NCBI GenBank assembly: GCA_022843325.1 | Contig: JALHNV010000001.1 | Location: 62,001 to 126,000 of the forward strand | Reading direction: 5' to 3' | Source: Pseudolabrys sp. | GTDB lineage: Bacteria > Pseudomonadota > Alphaproteobacteria > Rhizobiales > Xanthobacteraceae | DNA length: 64,000 bases | Shown: one piece after another, positions 49,784 to 60,289 of the stretch | Numbering within the stretch: the first letter of the stretch is position 1 | Layout: every line of letters starts with the position of its first letter | The notes under the pieces: generated by a model | Seen by the model: the letters and a program-made list of their open reading frames with translations, nothing else | What the model was told of the DNA's origin: nothing | Databases searched by the model: none | Program-made: the position numbers and the translations under genes

Positions 49784-50836
49784 CTATGACGTCTTCTTCG
49801 CCTTCAACGTATCCTCGACGTACAATTTTTGCACGACAACAAGCACCACGGCCGCCAGCGGCGTGGCCAGCGCCAACCCCATCACACCGGCAAAAACGCC
49901 CATCACCACCTGCGCGATGATCGTCAGGGCCGGCGGAAGCGAGATCGTCCGCTGATGGATAAGCGGCGTGACGTAATAGCTTTCCACCGACTGGATCGCG
50001 AAATAGAGCACCGCCACATACACGACACTCTCGATGCCCTGACCGAACGCGATCAGAATAGCCGGCACCACCGCAACGATCGGCCCGAACGTCGGTATGA
50101 AGGCAAGCGCTGCCGCGATCAATGCCAGCGTCACGGCCAGTGGAATGCCCCAGAGCCACAGCCCGATAAAAGTGACAATGCCCACCAGCACCATCTCGAT
50201 CAGCTTGCCGATTACCCACCACAGCAGCTTGTCGGCGATGTCATCGGAAAGTTTGGCGGCGCGGCCGCGGTGGCGCAGCGGCACCAGCGCCATCGCGCCG
50301 TTGCGATAGGTCTGCGGCCTCGCCGCCAGATACAGTCCGAGAACGACGATCAGGAGCGCGCTGCCGAGAAAGCCGATGGTGCCCGACACTGCGCCGAAGA
50401 AGCCGGACAGCACACTGCGCACCGAGTCCTGGCCGGGGTTCTCGATCTTCTCCGCCACCCGCTTGTAGACATCGCCGCCGAGCCAACTGCCATAGCGGTC
50501 GTCCAACTCCTTCAAGGCCCGCGGCACTTCCTCAAGGAGTTGCCGTGACTGTTCGATGACCTGTGGCGCAAGCGCCCAGATCCCGAGCCCGACAATGACG
50601 ACAAGCGCGACAACCGTGCCGGCAAGAGCGGCGCCCCGCGGAATGGAGGTCCGGCCGGCGACGGCATTCGCCGCGCCGCTGAGTATCACCGCGAGCAGAA
50701 TGCCGGCAAACGCCAGGAGCAGGACATCAAGGATCTGAACGGCGATGATGAGAACGAGCGTCACGATGGCGACGGTGCGGATTGCTCGTGCGGTCTCGCT
50801 GTCGCTTCCGGTCCGGGTGCGGCTGGTTTCGGCCAT
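49784..50836 (-). CDS. AI-2E (PerM) family transporter
   Basis: FIPTFGPIVAVVPAILIAFGQGIESVVYVAVLYFAIQSVESYYVTPLIHQRTISLPPALTIIAQVVMG. Confidence 0.92.
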   Translation of the reverse strand: MAETSRTRTGSDSETARAIRTVAIVTLVLIIAVQILDVLLLAFAGILLAVILSGAANAVAGRTSIPRGAALAGTVVALVVIVGLGIWALAPQVIEQSRQLLEEVPRALKELDDRYGSWLGGDVYKRVAEKIENPGQDSVRSVLSGFFGAVSGTIGFLGSALLIVVLGLYLAARPQTYRNGAMALVPLRHRGRAAKLSDDIADKLLWWVIGKLIEMVLVGIVTFIGLWLWGIPLAVTLALIAAALAFIPTFGPIVAVVPAILIAFGQGIESVVYVAVLYFAIQSVESYYVTPLIHQRTISLPPALTIIAQVVMGVFAGVMGLALATPLAAVVLVVVQKLYVEDTLKAKKTS

Positions 50837-51037
50837 GAGCGTCGGTTTCCCTGAATTTCGCCGGCCCGGACAAGATTTCCCCCGATGCGGCTGCACGGCG
50901 CAAACGGCGCGTGAGACCAACCTCCCCTACACCGAGAGGTTCCCCGCATAACGGGATAGCGCCGGAATTCGCTGGCGACAGGGTTGGCGCGACAGAGTAC
51001 ATTTGAAAGGGGGCCTTCACCCCGGTCCGGAGCACAG

Positions 51038-54000
51038 ATGCTGCAAGGCTGGGTCGTCATCGCGGTGGCGCTTGCGTATATCGGCCTGCTGTTCCTGATA
51101 GCCAGCTACGGGGACCGCATCCGCGGCCATGGCCATGCGATCAGCCGCGCCGGCCGCACCGGCCTGCTGATCTATCCGCTGTCGCTGGCGATCTATTGCA
51201 CATCCTGGACCTTCTTCGGCTCGGTCGGCTCGGCCTCGCGCACCGGCTACGAATTCCTCACCATCTATATCGGCCCGGTGCTGATGATCGGCCTGTTCGC
51301 GCCGCTGCTGATTCGCATCGTGCGGCTGGCCAAGGCGCAGAACATCACCTCGATCGCCGATTTTATCGCCGCGCGCTACGGCAAGGGCCAGGCGGTCGCC
51401 GCCACGGTCGCGCTGATCGCCATCGTCAGTATCATCCCCTACATCGCGCTGCAGCTCAAAGCCGTGTCGTCGTCGCTGGAGACGATTCTCGCGCATCTCG
51501 CGCCGTTCGGCGGCGGGTCGCTGCCGCTGTTCGGCGACATTGCCCTGTTCGTAGCACTGTCGATGGCGACCTTCGCCGTGCTGTTCGGCACCCGGCATAT
51601 TGACGCCACCGAGCATCAGGACGGCCTGATGCTGGCGATCGCGGCGGAGTCGATCGTCAAGCTGTTCGCATTTCTGGCGGTTGGCATCTTCGTGACGTTC
51701 TGGATGTTCGGCGGCCCCGGCGCCCTGTTCGAGGCGGCGCGCAACCACACGGCAACCGCCGGCATCTTTGCCTACGAGGCGCCGCTCGACACGCTGCTGA
51801 TCACGACGTTGCTGTCGTTCGTCGCCATCATCCTGCTGCCGCGGCAATTCCATGTCGCAGTGGTGGAAAACAACAATGAAGGCGAGATCAAGCGCGCCGC
51901 CTGGCTGTTTCCGCTTTACCTGGTGCTGATCAACCTGTTTGTCGTGCCGATCGCGCTGGCCGGCATGATGACCTTCCCGGCCGGCACCGTCGACAGCGAC
52001 ATGTACGTGCTGGCGCTGCCGCTGCATTCCGGCTCCAGCGTGCTGACCATCGCCGCCTTCATCGGCGGCCTGTCGGCAGCCACCGCGATGGTGATCGTCG
52101 AATCGGTGGCGCTGTCGATCATGGTGTCGAACGACCTGATCATGCCGCTGGTTTTGCAGCGGCGTCAGGCCCTGATCAGCGGCCGCGAGAATATCGGCTC
52201 GCTGCTGCTGACGGTGCGGCGGCTGGCGATCTTCGCGATCCTGCTGCTCGCCTACTTCTATTACCGCTCGGCCGGCGAGGCGCAGTTGTTCTCGATCGGC
52301 ATCCTCGCCTTCGCCGCCATCGCGCAACTGGCGCCGGCGTTTTTTGGCGGGCTGTTCTGGCGCCGCGCCACCGCCGGCGGCGCCATCGCCGGCATGACCG
52401 TCGGCATCCTGGTCTGGGCCTATACGCTGCTGCTGCCGACGTTCGCCGACATCGGCTATCTCGGCCAGCGCTTCCTGACCGAAGGCCCGTTCGGGCTGAC
52501 GATGCTGCGGCCGCAGCATCTGTTCGGGCTCGAACTGTCGCCGCTGGTGCACGGCGTGGTGTGGAGCCTGATGCTGAATGTGCTCTGCTACATAGGCTTC
52601 TCGCTGCGCCGCGAGCCATCGCCGATCGAGCAGATCCAGGCCAATACCTTCGTGCCGTCGGACCTGACGCCCATCAAGCCAAGCTTCCGGCTGTGGCGCT
52701 CGTCGGTGACGGTGGAGGAGTTGATCACCACGGTCGCGCGCTATCTCGGCGAGGCGCGCACCCGCTCGGCGCTGGAGAATTTCGCCGCCACGCATGCGAT
52801 CAGTCTGCAAGACAAGGACGAAGCTGACTTCCGGCTGGTGCGTCACGCCGAGCATATATTGTCCTCAGCCATCGGAGGCGCCTCGGCGCGTCTGGTCGTT
52901 TCGCTGCTGCTGCGCAAGCGGACGGTGTCGACCAAGGCGGCGCTGAAGCTGCTCGATGACGCCAATGCCGGTATTCAATACAACCGCGAAATTCTTCAGA
53001 CCGCGCTCGACCACGTGCGCCAGGGCATCGCCGTGTTCGACAAGGACCTGCAACTGATCTGCTGGAACCAGCAGTTCGGCGACATTCTCGACTTGCCGCC
53101 GAGTCTGAGCCGCGTCGGCGTCGGACTGGCCGACATCCTGCGCTTCAACGGCCAGCGCGGCGGCATCGCCGCCGGCGCGATCGAGCCGTTTGTGCTCAGC
53201 CAGATCGAACGCTACGTCTCAGGCAGCGTGCCGTTCCTGGAACGCTTCGCCGAGGGCATGGTGATCGAGGTGCGTGCCAACCGCATGCCGGACGGCGGCA
53301 TCGTCACGACCTTCACCGACATCACCGCCAGCGTCGAGGCGGCCGAGGCGCTTGAGCGTTCCAACGAGACGCTCGAGCGGCGGGTGCGCGAACGCACCGA
53401 GGAACTGACGCTGCTCAACGCCGCGCTGGCCCGCGCCAAGGGCGAAGCCGACGCCGCCAACATCTCCAAGACCAAGTTTCTGGCCGCCGCCAGCCATGAC
53501 ATCCTGCAGCCGCTCAATGCGGCGCGGCTTTACGTCACCAGTCTGATCGAACGCGGCGGGCGCGACGATCGCCGTCTGGTCGACAATATCGATGCCTCGC
53601 TGGAGGCGGTCGAGGAGATCTTTGGCGACCTGCTCGACATGTCGCGGCTCGACACCGGCGCCATGCGCCCGGAATTCGCCAGCTTCCGCATCGACGAATT
53701 GATGCGGCAGATCGAGCTTGAATTTGCGCCGCTCGCCACCGCCAAGGGCATCGAACTCAAATACGTGCCCTGCTCGGCGGTGGTGCGCTCCGACCGCCGG
53801 CTGCTGCGCCGGCTGGTGCAGAACCTCGTTTCGAACGCCATCAAATACACGCCGACCGGACAGGTGCTGATCGGCTGCCGGCGGCGCGGCGATGTCCTGC
53901 GCATCGACGTCTACGATACCGGCGTCGGCATTCCCGAATCGAAGCGGCGCGACATCTTTGTCGAATTTCACCGTCTCGCCCAGGGCGCGCGCATCGCCCG

Positions 54001-54562
54001 CGGCCTCGGGCTTGGCCTGTCCATCGTCGAGCGCATCGCCCGCGTGCTCGGCTGCGCCATTACGGTCAGCTCACCGCCGAGCGGCGGCTCGCATTTTGCC
54101 GTTACGGTGCCGCGATCAAATGCCACACCGGTCGAACTGCCGGCACGCAACGACACCCGCATCGACCCGAGCCAACTCGCCGGCACCACCGCGCTGTGCA
54201 TCGACAACGAACCTTCGGTACTCGACGGAATGGAAATGCTGCTGCAAGGCTGGGGCTGCGCGGTTATCAAGGCGCCGGAGCTCGCCGAAGCGCTGACGGC
54301 CATCGACCGGAGCCCGACCCTGCCGAACGGGCTCCTGGTCGACTATCACCTGGACCACGGCAACGGCATTGAGGCGATTGCCGCGCTGCGCGCCCGCTGC
54401 GGCGACTTGCCGGCGATCCTGATCACCGCAGATCGTTCGCCGGCGGTGCGCGAGCAGGCCCGCACCGCCAACATTCAGGTGCTGAACAAACCGATCAAGC
54501 CGGCGGCGCTGCGGGCCTTGCTGGCGCAATGGCGGGTGCTGCGGACGGCGGCGGCGGAGTAG
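51038..54562 (+). CDS. SLC5/SSS transporter-domain hybrid histidine kinase with receiver (CrbS/CbrA-like)
   Basis: Na+/solute symporter-like N terminus, PAS, FLAAASHDILQPLNAARLYVTSL (H-box), GLGLGLSIVERIARVL, C-terminal receiver TALCIDNEPSVLDGMEMLL. Confidence 0.92.
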   Translation: MLQGWVVIAVALAYIGLLFLIASYGDRIRGHGHAISRAGRTGLLIYPLSLAIYCTSWTFFGSVGSASRTGYEFLTIYIGPVLMIGLFAPLLIRIVRLAKAQNITSIADFIAARYGKGQAVAATVALIAIVSIIPYIALQLKAVSSSLETILAHLAPFGGGSLPLFGDIALFVALSMATFAVLFGTRHIDATEHQDGLMLAIAAESIVKLFAFLAVGIFVTFWMFGGPGALFEAARNHTATAGIFAYEAPLDTLLITTLLSFVAIILLPRQFHVAVVENNNEGEIKRAAWLFPLYLVLINLFVVPIALAGMMTFPAGTVDSDMYVLALPLHSGSSVLTIAAFIGGLSAATAMVIVESVALSIMVSNDLIMPLVLQRRQALISGRENIGSLLLTVRRLAIFAILLLAYFYYRSAGEAQLFSIGILAFAAIAQLAPAFFGGLFWRRATAGGAIAGMTVGILVWAYTLLLPTFADIGYLGQRFLTEGPFGLTMLRPQHLFGLELSPLVHGVVWSLMLNVLCYIGFSLRREPSPIEQIQANTFVPSDLTPIKPSFRLWRSSVTVEELITTVARYLGEARTRSALENFAATHAISLQDKDEADFRLVRHAEHILSSAIGGASARLVVSLLLRKRTVSTKAALKLLDDANAGIQYNREILQTALDHVRQGIAVFDKDLQLICWNQQFGDILDLPPSLSRVGVGLADILRFNGQRGGIAAGAIEPFVLSQIERYVSGSVPFLERFAEGMVIEVRANRMPDGGIVTTFTDITASVEAAEALERSNETLERRVRERTEELTLLNAALARAKGEADAANISKTKFLAAASHDILQPLNAARLYVTSLIERGGRDDRRLVDNIDASLEAVEEIFGDLLDMSRLDTGAMRPEFASFRIDELMRQIELEFAPLATAKGIELKYVPCSAVVRSDRRLLRRLVQNLVSNAIKYTPTGQVLIGCRRRGDVLRIDVYDTGVGIPESKRRDIFVEFHRLAQGARIARGLGLGLSIVERIARVLGCAITVSSPPSGGSHFAVTVPRSNATPVELPARNDTRIDPSQLAGTTALCIDNEPSVLDGMEMLLQGWGCAVIKAPELAEALTAIDRSPTLPNGLLVDYHLDHGNGIEAIAALRARCGDLPAILITADRSPAVREQARTANIQVLNKPIKPAALRALLAQWRVLRTAAAE

Positions 54563-54656
54563 GTCCGGCCTCATGGCGCGAGCGACGCGTCTCGCACCAT
54601 GAACCGCCCATCCTTGGATCGGGCGCTAGCGCGCGCTCCTCAGGATGAGGCGGACA

Positions 54657-55343
54657 TCACCCTTCCGCCACCGCGGCCTGCGACCACTGGCCGGCTTCGA
54701 TCTTGGCGGCGGCGATGACCGCCTGCGTGCGGCTCTCGACGCCGAGCTTCTGCAAGATGGCGGACACGTGTGCCTTGACCGTCGCCTCCGAGACGCTGAG
54801 CTGATAGGCGATCTGCTTGTTCAGCAGGCCTTCCGACAACATCATCAGGACGCGGACCTGCTGGGGAGTCAATGTCGCCAGACGGGCTATCAATTCGGCG
54901 GTCTCAGCATCCGAGCGAGCACTGAGATCGACGTCAGGTGGCGTCCAGACGCCGCCACTCAGGATGCGCGAGATGGCGGTACGCATGTCGTCGACGCCAA
55001 GGGTCTTTGGAATGAACCCCGACGCACCGAATTCCATGCAGCAACGAATCGTGGCGGGATCGTCATTGGCGGATACCACGGTCACCGGGACGCTTGGGTA
55101 TTGCGCGCGCATGTACATCAAGCCGGAAAAGCCGCGCACTCCCGGCATGGCCAGATCCAGCAGCACCAGATCGACCTCGCCACCCTTCTCGAGCAAGGCG
55201 GCGGCATCGTCGAAAGTACCGGCCTCCGCAATATCGACCCGCTCCAGCAGGCCGGACACTGCTTCGCGCAAGGCCCCACGAAACAGCGGGTGGTCGTCTG
55301 CGATCACCAGCCGGTACTGCAAGATCTCGTTCAACCGAACCAT
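54657..55343 (-). CDS. LuxR/NarL-family response regulator (CrbR-like)
   Basis: RLVIADDHPLFRGALREAV...VLLDLAMPGVRG...LTPQQVRVLMMLSEGLLNKQIAYQLSVSEATVKAHVSAILQKLGV. Confidence 0.93.
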   Translation of the reverse strand: MVRLNEILQYRLVIADDHPLFRGALREAVSGLLERVDIAEAGTFDDAAALLEKGGEVDLVLLDLAMPGVRGFSGLMYMRAQYPSVPVTVVSANDDPATIRCCMEFGASGFIPKTLGVDDMRTAISRILSGGVWTPPDVDLSARSDAETAELIARLATLTPQQVRVLMMLSEGLLNKQIAYQLSVSEATVKAHVSAILQKLGVESRTQAVIAAAKIEAGQWSQAAVAEG

Positions 55344-55735
55344 CCTTCGTGCAGGGCGGCGGCCAGGGGCCCCGCATGACTACGACTATAGTAGACAATA
55401 TCGAGTCGTCTCGTCTCGCATGCGTTACGAAAACCGTCTGGTGCAATGCAGCATCGATCTTCCTCGCCGTCGCGTGTCGGGAGCCGTGGATGAAACCGGA
55501 ATCGCAGTGCCCAAAGCGGCATTACGCGGCCGTTAGTCCGAAAGTCTTATAAGCCCCCGCTAACAGCGATGTTAGGTTGAAAAAACTTGGTCACAGTCGG
55601 CTCTCAAGACCGACGGACCGCGGCAAGCTCGGGGGGGCCGCCAATGAACGCCATTTTCGACCTCCCCTACCATCGACCAATCGGAAACCGAGCGCGCGGC
55701 TCGGCGCCCTTATTACTTAGGGAGGAAGGCAACCC

Positions 55736-56011
55736 ATGGCTCCTGCACCCAGTCAAGCCAACACCGACGAACACTGGAAAAAAACCTCTCGCCTGATGTT
55801 CACGCATCTCGGCGTGTGGTTTTTCTTCGGTTACGTCGTCCACATGTTCGTCGTGCCGCTGAACAAGATCATCATCCCCGTTCTCGGCTTCCCGCTCGGC
55901 TTCTACATGGCCGCCCAAGGCTCGTTGATCGTGTTCGTTGTCATGCTGTTCATGTTCGCGAAACAGCAAGACAAAATCGACCGCGATTACGGCATGGCCG
56001 AAGACGATTGA
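55736..56011 (+). CDS. DUF4212 protein (small partner of sodium:solute symporter)
   Basis: HWKKTSRLMFTHLGVWFFFGYVVHMFVVPLNKIIIPVLGFPLGFYMAAQGSLIVFVVMLFMFAKQQDKIDRDYGM. Confidence 0.9.
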   Translation: MAPAPSQANTDEHWKKTSRLMFTHLGVWFFFGYVVHMFVVPLNKIIIPVLGFPLGFYMAAQGSLIVFVVMLFMFAKQQDKIDRDYGMAEDD

Positions 56012-56024
56012 GGGGGACACGAAA

Positions 56025-57998
56025 ATGGCAGTTCAATCAGCCGATACATCGGCCTTTTATAAAAACCTCGGACGCATGTACGCCACCTACACCGGTGGCT
56101 TTATCGCGTTCATCATCCTGATCGCCATCCTCGAACAGGTCGGCGTGCCGAACCGCATTCTCGGCTACATGTTCGTGGGCTTCACCATCATCGTTTACGC
56201 CGTCATCGGCGTGATGACGCGAACAGCCGAGGTGTCCGAATACTATGTCGCAGGCCGGCGAGTGCCGGCGCTGTACAACGGCATGGCGACCGGTGCCGAC
56301 TGGATGTCTGCGGCATCCTTCGTCGGCATGGCGGGCACACTGTTCCTGCTCGGCTATGACGGCCTTACCTGGGTGCTTGGCTGGACCGGCGGTTACGTGC
56401 TGGTGTCGATCCTGATCGGCCCCTATCTGCGCAAGTTCGGCGCCTACACCGTGCCAGACTTCATGTCGTTCCGCTTCGGCGGCAACTTCGCGCGGCTCAT
56501 CGCCGTTATCGTTCTGGTCTGCTGCTCGTTCACGTACGTGACGGCGCAGATCTTCGGCACCGGCATTATCGCCTCGCGCTTCCTGGGCATGCCGTTCGAA
56601 CTGGCGGTGTTCGCCGGCCTCGCCGGCATCCTGCTCTGCTCGATGCTGGGCGGCATGCGGGCGGTCACCTGGACGCAGATTGCCCAGTACATCGTGCTGA
56701 TCATCGCCTACCTGACGCCGATCGTCATCCTGTCCACCTCGCGCTATGGCATTCCGATCCCGCAGCTGACCTACGGGACCGCGATCGCCGAAATCACCGC
56801 GCGGGAAGGCCAGATGCTGGCCAGCGGACTGGCGACGGCAGCCAACCTGAAGCCGCACATCTCGCCGTTCATCAACTATACGCCGCTGAACTTCTTCGCC
56901 ATCTGCCTTTGCATGATGGTGGGCACAGCGTCGTTGCCGCACATCCTGATGCGCTACTTCACCACCCCGACGGTGCGTGAGGCGCGTCAGTCGGTCGCCT
57001 GGTCGTTGCTGTTCATCTTCCTGCTGTACTTCTCGGCGCCGGCCTACGCGGCGTTCTCGAAGCTGGAAGTCTACAACAACGTTATCGGCCGCAATCTGAC
57101 CGACATCCGTCCCTGGTTGTTCACCTGGGGCGAACTCGGCCTGATCCAGATCTGCGGCAAGAACGCGGCCAGCATCGATACGATCGTCGCTTCCTGTAAG
57201 GCCATCGCCGGCCACCCCGGCGTCGTGCGTCTGCAGGACTTCGTGATCAACACGGACGTGATCGTGCTTTCCACACCGGAAATCGCGGGACTTCCCTACG
57301 TGATCACCGGCCTGGTCGCCGCCGGCGGCCTGGCGGCGGCGCTCTCCACCGCCGACGGCCTGTTGCTGGCCATCGCCAACGCGTTGTCGCACGACATCTA
57401 CTACAAGATGATCGACCCCAACGCGCCGACGGTGCGCCGGCTCACCGTGGCCCGCGTCCTGCTGTTCCTTGTGGCCGTGGCGGCCGCCTATCTGGCATCG
57501 ACCAGACCGGGCGACATTCTGGCCATGGTCGGCTGGGCGTTCTCTCTCGCCATGGCGGGTAACTTCCCGGCACTGGTGATGGGCGTCTGGTGGAAGCGTG
57601 CGACCACGGCAGGTGCGGTCTCCGGCATGATCGCCGGCTTCGGCCTCTGCATCTTCTACCTGGTCGTCACCCGGTACTTCCCGGGCGCCGGTGTCAGCTA
57701 CTTCGGCATGTCGTCACTGACGAACCCGATGACCGGCGCGCCACTCGTCGATGTCGCCAAGGCGGTTGCCGCCCCCGGTGGCATGGACAGCTGGGTTGCA
57801 GCGTCGCACCCGATGGCGAACAGGGTCGGCTGGTTCGGCCTCAACAACATCGCTTGCGGTCTGTTGGGCATGCCGGTCGGCTTCCTGACCATCTACGTGG
57901 TGAGCTTGATGACCAAGGCACCGTCCCTGGAAATGCAGGCCTACATCGACGAAATCCGGAAGCCGCGTGGCCGCACGGTGCTCGAAGAAAAGACCTGA
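56025..57998 (+). CDS. ActP-like sodium:solute (acetate) symporter
   Basis: SEYYVAGRRVPALYNGMATGADWMSAASFVGMAGTLFLLGYDGL...TASLPHILMRYFTTPTVREARQSVAW. Confidence 0.93.
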   Translation: MAVQSADTSAFYKNLGRMYATYTGGFIAFIILIAILEQVGVPNRILGYMFVGFTIIVYAVIGVMTRTAEVSEYYVAGRRVPALYNGMATGADWMSAASFVGMAGTLFLLGYDGLTWVLGWTGGYVLVSILIGPYLRKFGAYTVPDFMSFRFGGNFARLIAVIVLVCCSFTYVTAQIFGTGIIASRFLGMPFELAVFAGLAGILLCSMLGGMRAVTWTQIAQYIVLIIAYLTPIVILSTSRYGIPIPQLTYGTAIAEITAREGQMLASGLATAANLKPHISPFINYTPLNFFAICLCMMVGTASLPHILMRYFTTPTVREARQSVAWSLLFIFLLYFSAPAYAAFSKLEVYNNVIGRNLTDIRPWLFTWGELGLIQICGKNAASIDTIVASCKAIAGHPGVVRLQDFVINTDVIVLSTPEIAGLPYVITGLVAAGGLAAALSTADGLLLAIANALSHDIYYKMIDPNAPTVRRLTVARVLLFLVAVAAAYLASTRPGDILAMVGWAFSLAMAGNFPALVMGVWWKRATTAGAVSGMIAGFGLCIFYLVVTRYFPGAGVSYFGMSSLTNPMTGAPLVDVAKAVAAPGGMDSWVAASHPMANRVGWFGLNNIACGLLGMPVGFLTIYVVSLMTKAPSLEMQAYIDEIRKPRGRTVLEEKT

Positions 57999-58020
57999 TC
58001 GGCTCTGCCGGTCTGATCGG

Positions 58021-58050
58021 AGCGGGGCCCTGCGGGGCCCCGCTTTTTTT
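58021..58050 (+). terminator. Rho-independent terminator after the symporter gene
   Basis: AGCGGGGCCC-TGCG-GGGCCCCGCT, perfect 10-bp stem followed by T run. Confidence 0.92.
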
Positions 58051-58154
58051 CAGGCGCATGTTCGGTTAGACAGGTCCGTACCATCGGGCCTGACGGGCCG
58101 GATCACGTGCCTTAAGCTGCCAACGTACTGACTTGTTTTGAGGGAGCGCGGTTC

Positions 58155-58463
58155 GTGGGGTCGAGCGATACCATCCTGTCATCGTGGCTGTTCCTGGCGC
58201 CGAATTTTATTCTGGCGGCGCTGATGTACACGCTGCTCGGCCGCGTTCTGCTCGGCCTGATCGTGCCGCCGGAGTCGCCGAACTACATCTGGCGCTTCTT
58301 CGTGCGCGTCACCGATCCGTTCGTCGCCATCATTTCCGTCGTGACGCCGAAGGCCGCTGTGCCGGTCGTGGTCTGGTTGTTCGGCGTGGTCTGGCTGTTC
58401 TGGCTGCGCGTCGGTCTGCTCTATCTGTTCCTCGTGATGGGCGCCGTGCCCAGAGCCGGTTGA
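58155..58463 (+). CDS. small membrane protein, possibly YggT-like
   Basis: 102 aa; NYIWRFFVRVTDPFVAIISVVTPKAAVP followed by hydrophobic helix. Confidence 0.6.
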   Translation: MGSSDTILSSWLFLAPNFILAALMYTLLGRVLLGLIVPPESPNYIWRFFVRVTDPFVAIISVVTPKAAVPVVVWLFGVVWLFWLRVGLLYLFLVMGAVPRAG

Positions 58464-58472
58464 GAGGCGCCC

Positions 58473-58799
58473 ATGGAACGCAACATCTATTATGTCGGCA
58501 TCTCGTTCTTCGGGATGATCAATGGCATCTTCAATCAGACCGCACTGCTGTTTGCGCTGATCCATGTGCAGGTGCTGGCGCCCTCTCTGCTGTTCGGCTC
58601 GACCGGGCTCACCCTCATGTTCTCGTCGCTAATGGTATCGACCGCGACCATCGTCATCGCCGGCATTCCCGCGGCGCTGTACGAACGCTTCATCGGCGCC
58701 AAGGACGATTCGACCGTGGTGTCGCTGTGGATCTGGCTCGCCGGTACGGCGATCCTGACGCTGCCGGCGATCGGCAATTTTTTCGAGATCGGCCTTTAA
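58473..58799 (+). CDS. hypothetical membrane protein (108 aa)
   Basis: Hydrophobic ORF directly downstream of 58155-58463. Confidence 0.6.
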   Translation: MERNIYYVGISFFGMINGIFNQTALLFALIHVQVLAPSLLFGSTGLTLMFSSLMVSTATIVIAGIPAALYERFIGAKDDSTVVSLWIWLAGTAILTLPAIGNFFEIGL

Positions 58800-58936
58800 T
58801 ATTGAGGGGCTGCCGGGAACCGGCTCGCCGGGTACGGTGTTTCACGCATTGACGCCGCCGACGCAGCGGTGACTTTGGCATAGCAATTGCTTTTTCGTAT
58901 CGGAGCCTGGGGGGCCGATGGTCACAGGAGCCGGCC

Positions 58937-59323
58937 ATGTTCCCGTTTACGCGCTACGCGTTTTTCACCCTTGCCCGCGATGCCGGCTTTGTTGCGCTCG
59001 CCGGCATCACGATGATGGTGGCCGCCTCCGGCTATGAAGCCGCGACCGCCCTCAAAGTTGGCGCCACGGTGGCGCTGGCATTCTGCGTCCTGCTGCTGTG
59101 CCGCTCCTCCCTCCTCACCGACGAGCGCTTCCAGCGCAGCGAGGCCTGGCGCGGCCTGCACCCGGACGAGCGGCCGGCCGGCGATCACGGCCGGGAGGCG
59201 GCGCGGCGCCAGATGGAGGAACTCATGCTGCACTTCGCCAAGGGCGCAGCCGGGATCGCCGGCATCCTGTTTTCCTCGGCGCTGATTTGCAGCGTCGGCA
59301 CCCTGGCCCAGGCCGGATACTGA
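58937..59323 (+). CDS. hypothetical membrane protein (128 aa)
   Basis: Two N-terminal and one C-terminal hydrophobic segments. Confidence 0.55.
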   Translation: MFPFTRYAFFTLARDAGFVALAGITMMVAASGYEAATALKVGATVALAFCVLLLCRSSLLTDERFQRSEAWRGLHPDERPAGDHGREAARRQMEELMLHFAKGAAGIAGILFSSALICSVGTLAQAGY

Positions 59324-59406
59324 CGTTTTTTCGTTGCCGCCTGGAATATGTTCTGCGCTACCATTGTTGGCGTCGGATCGGACCAGATGGGGGACCGGGA
59401 ACGGCA

Positions 59407-59778
59407 ATGGAAGAAATGCGCAAAATCGCGTTCGAGACCGTGCAGCGCGCCTGCCTGTTCGGCACGCTGGCGATTTTCTGCACCATGGTCGGGATGTCGT
59501 TCCATGCCCAGCTGGCGTTCCAGACCGGCGGCACCCTGACCATGCTGATGGCGCTGATCCTGATTTACAAGGCGCGCGAGGCGCTCACCAAGGACTACCG
59601 CCGCACCGAAATGTGGCTGTATCTGCCGAAGGACTTCCGGCCACCGGAAGCCTATGCGCAATGGGCCAGTTCGACCGTGCTGCGCGACACCTATCTCACC
59701 TTCGCGCTGTGGACCTCGGCGGTAGCGATCGCGATGTGGGTGGTCGCGCTGTTGTTCGGGATTTTCGGCGTCAGTTGA
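59407..59778 (+). CDS. hypothetical membrane protein
   Basis: MEEMRKIAFETVQRACLFGTLAIFCTMVGMSFHAQLAFQTGGTLTMLMALILIYKAREAL. Confidence 0.6.
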   Translation: MEEMRKIAFETVQRACLFGTLAIFCTMVGMSFHAQLAFQTGGTLTMLMALILIYKAREALTKDYRRTEMWLYLPKDFRPPEAYAQWASSTVLRDTYLTFALWTSAVAIAMWVVALLFGIFGVS

Positions 59779-59784
59779 AGGCCG

Positions 59785-60224
59785 CTATCGGCGGCCGCCG
59801 ATGAATTGCAGCATGACCTCGCGGCGGTGCGGCCGGCGGCGGTGCTCGATCAGATAAAGTCCCTGCCAGGTGCCCAGCGCGAGCCGGCCTCGGCTCACCG
59901 GCACATGCAGCGATACGCCGGTCAGCATCGCCTTCACATGCGCCGGCATGTCGTCCGGCCCTTCCGAATCGTGCACCCAGGGTGCCTCTTCAGGCGCCAG
60001 CCGGGCCAGCGCCGTCATCAGGTCGGTCTGAACGTCCGGGTCGGCATTTTCCTGGATGGTGAGCGATGCCGAGGTATGGCGCAGATAGACCAGCAGAACT
60101 CCCTCCCCGGCGCGGCATTCGGTAACGAAGGCTGCAGCGTCCCGCGTGATGTCGGTTAAACCTGCGCCGGGCGTCTCGACCCGTAAAGTCGCCGTCGCGA
60201 TCAGATCGGGCACGGCTTCGGTCA
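59785..60224 (-). CDS. YjbQ / UPF0047 family protein
   Basis: LVYLRHTSASLTIQENADPDVQTDLMTALARLAPE...HVKAMLTGVSLHVPVSRGRLALGTWQGLYLIEHR. Confidence 0.92.
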
Positions 60225-60289
60225 TTGCGGACAGGCGGCTGGGCATACCAGGGATTTCCGTTTGCAAGGTGCGGATCGGAGGGGCAGCC

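Noticed and set aside
51017-52855. 612-aa minus-strand ORF
   Set aside because: Antisense to the transporter-kinase gene; Q/R/H/D-rich shadow translation without domain features.
56037-57392. 451-aa minus-strand ORF
   Set aside because: Antisense shadow of the symporter gene.
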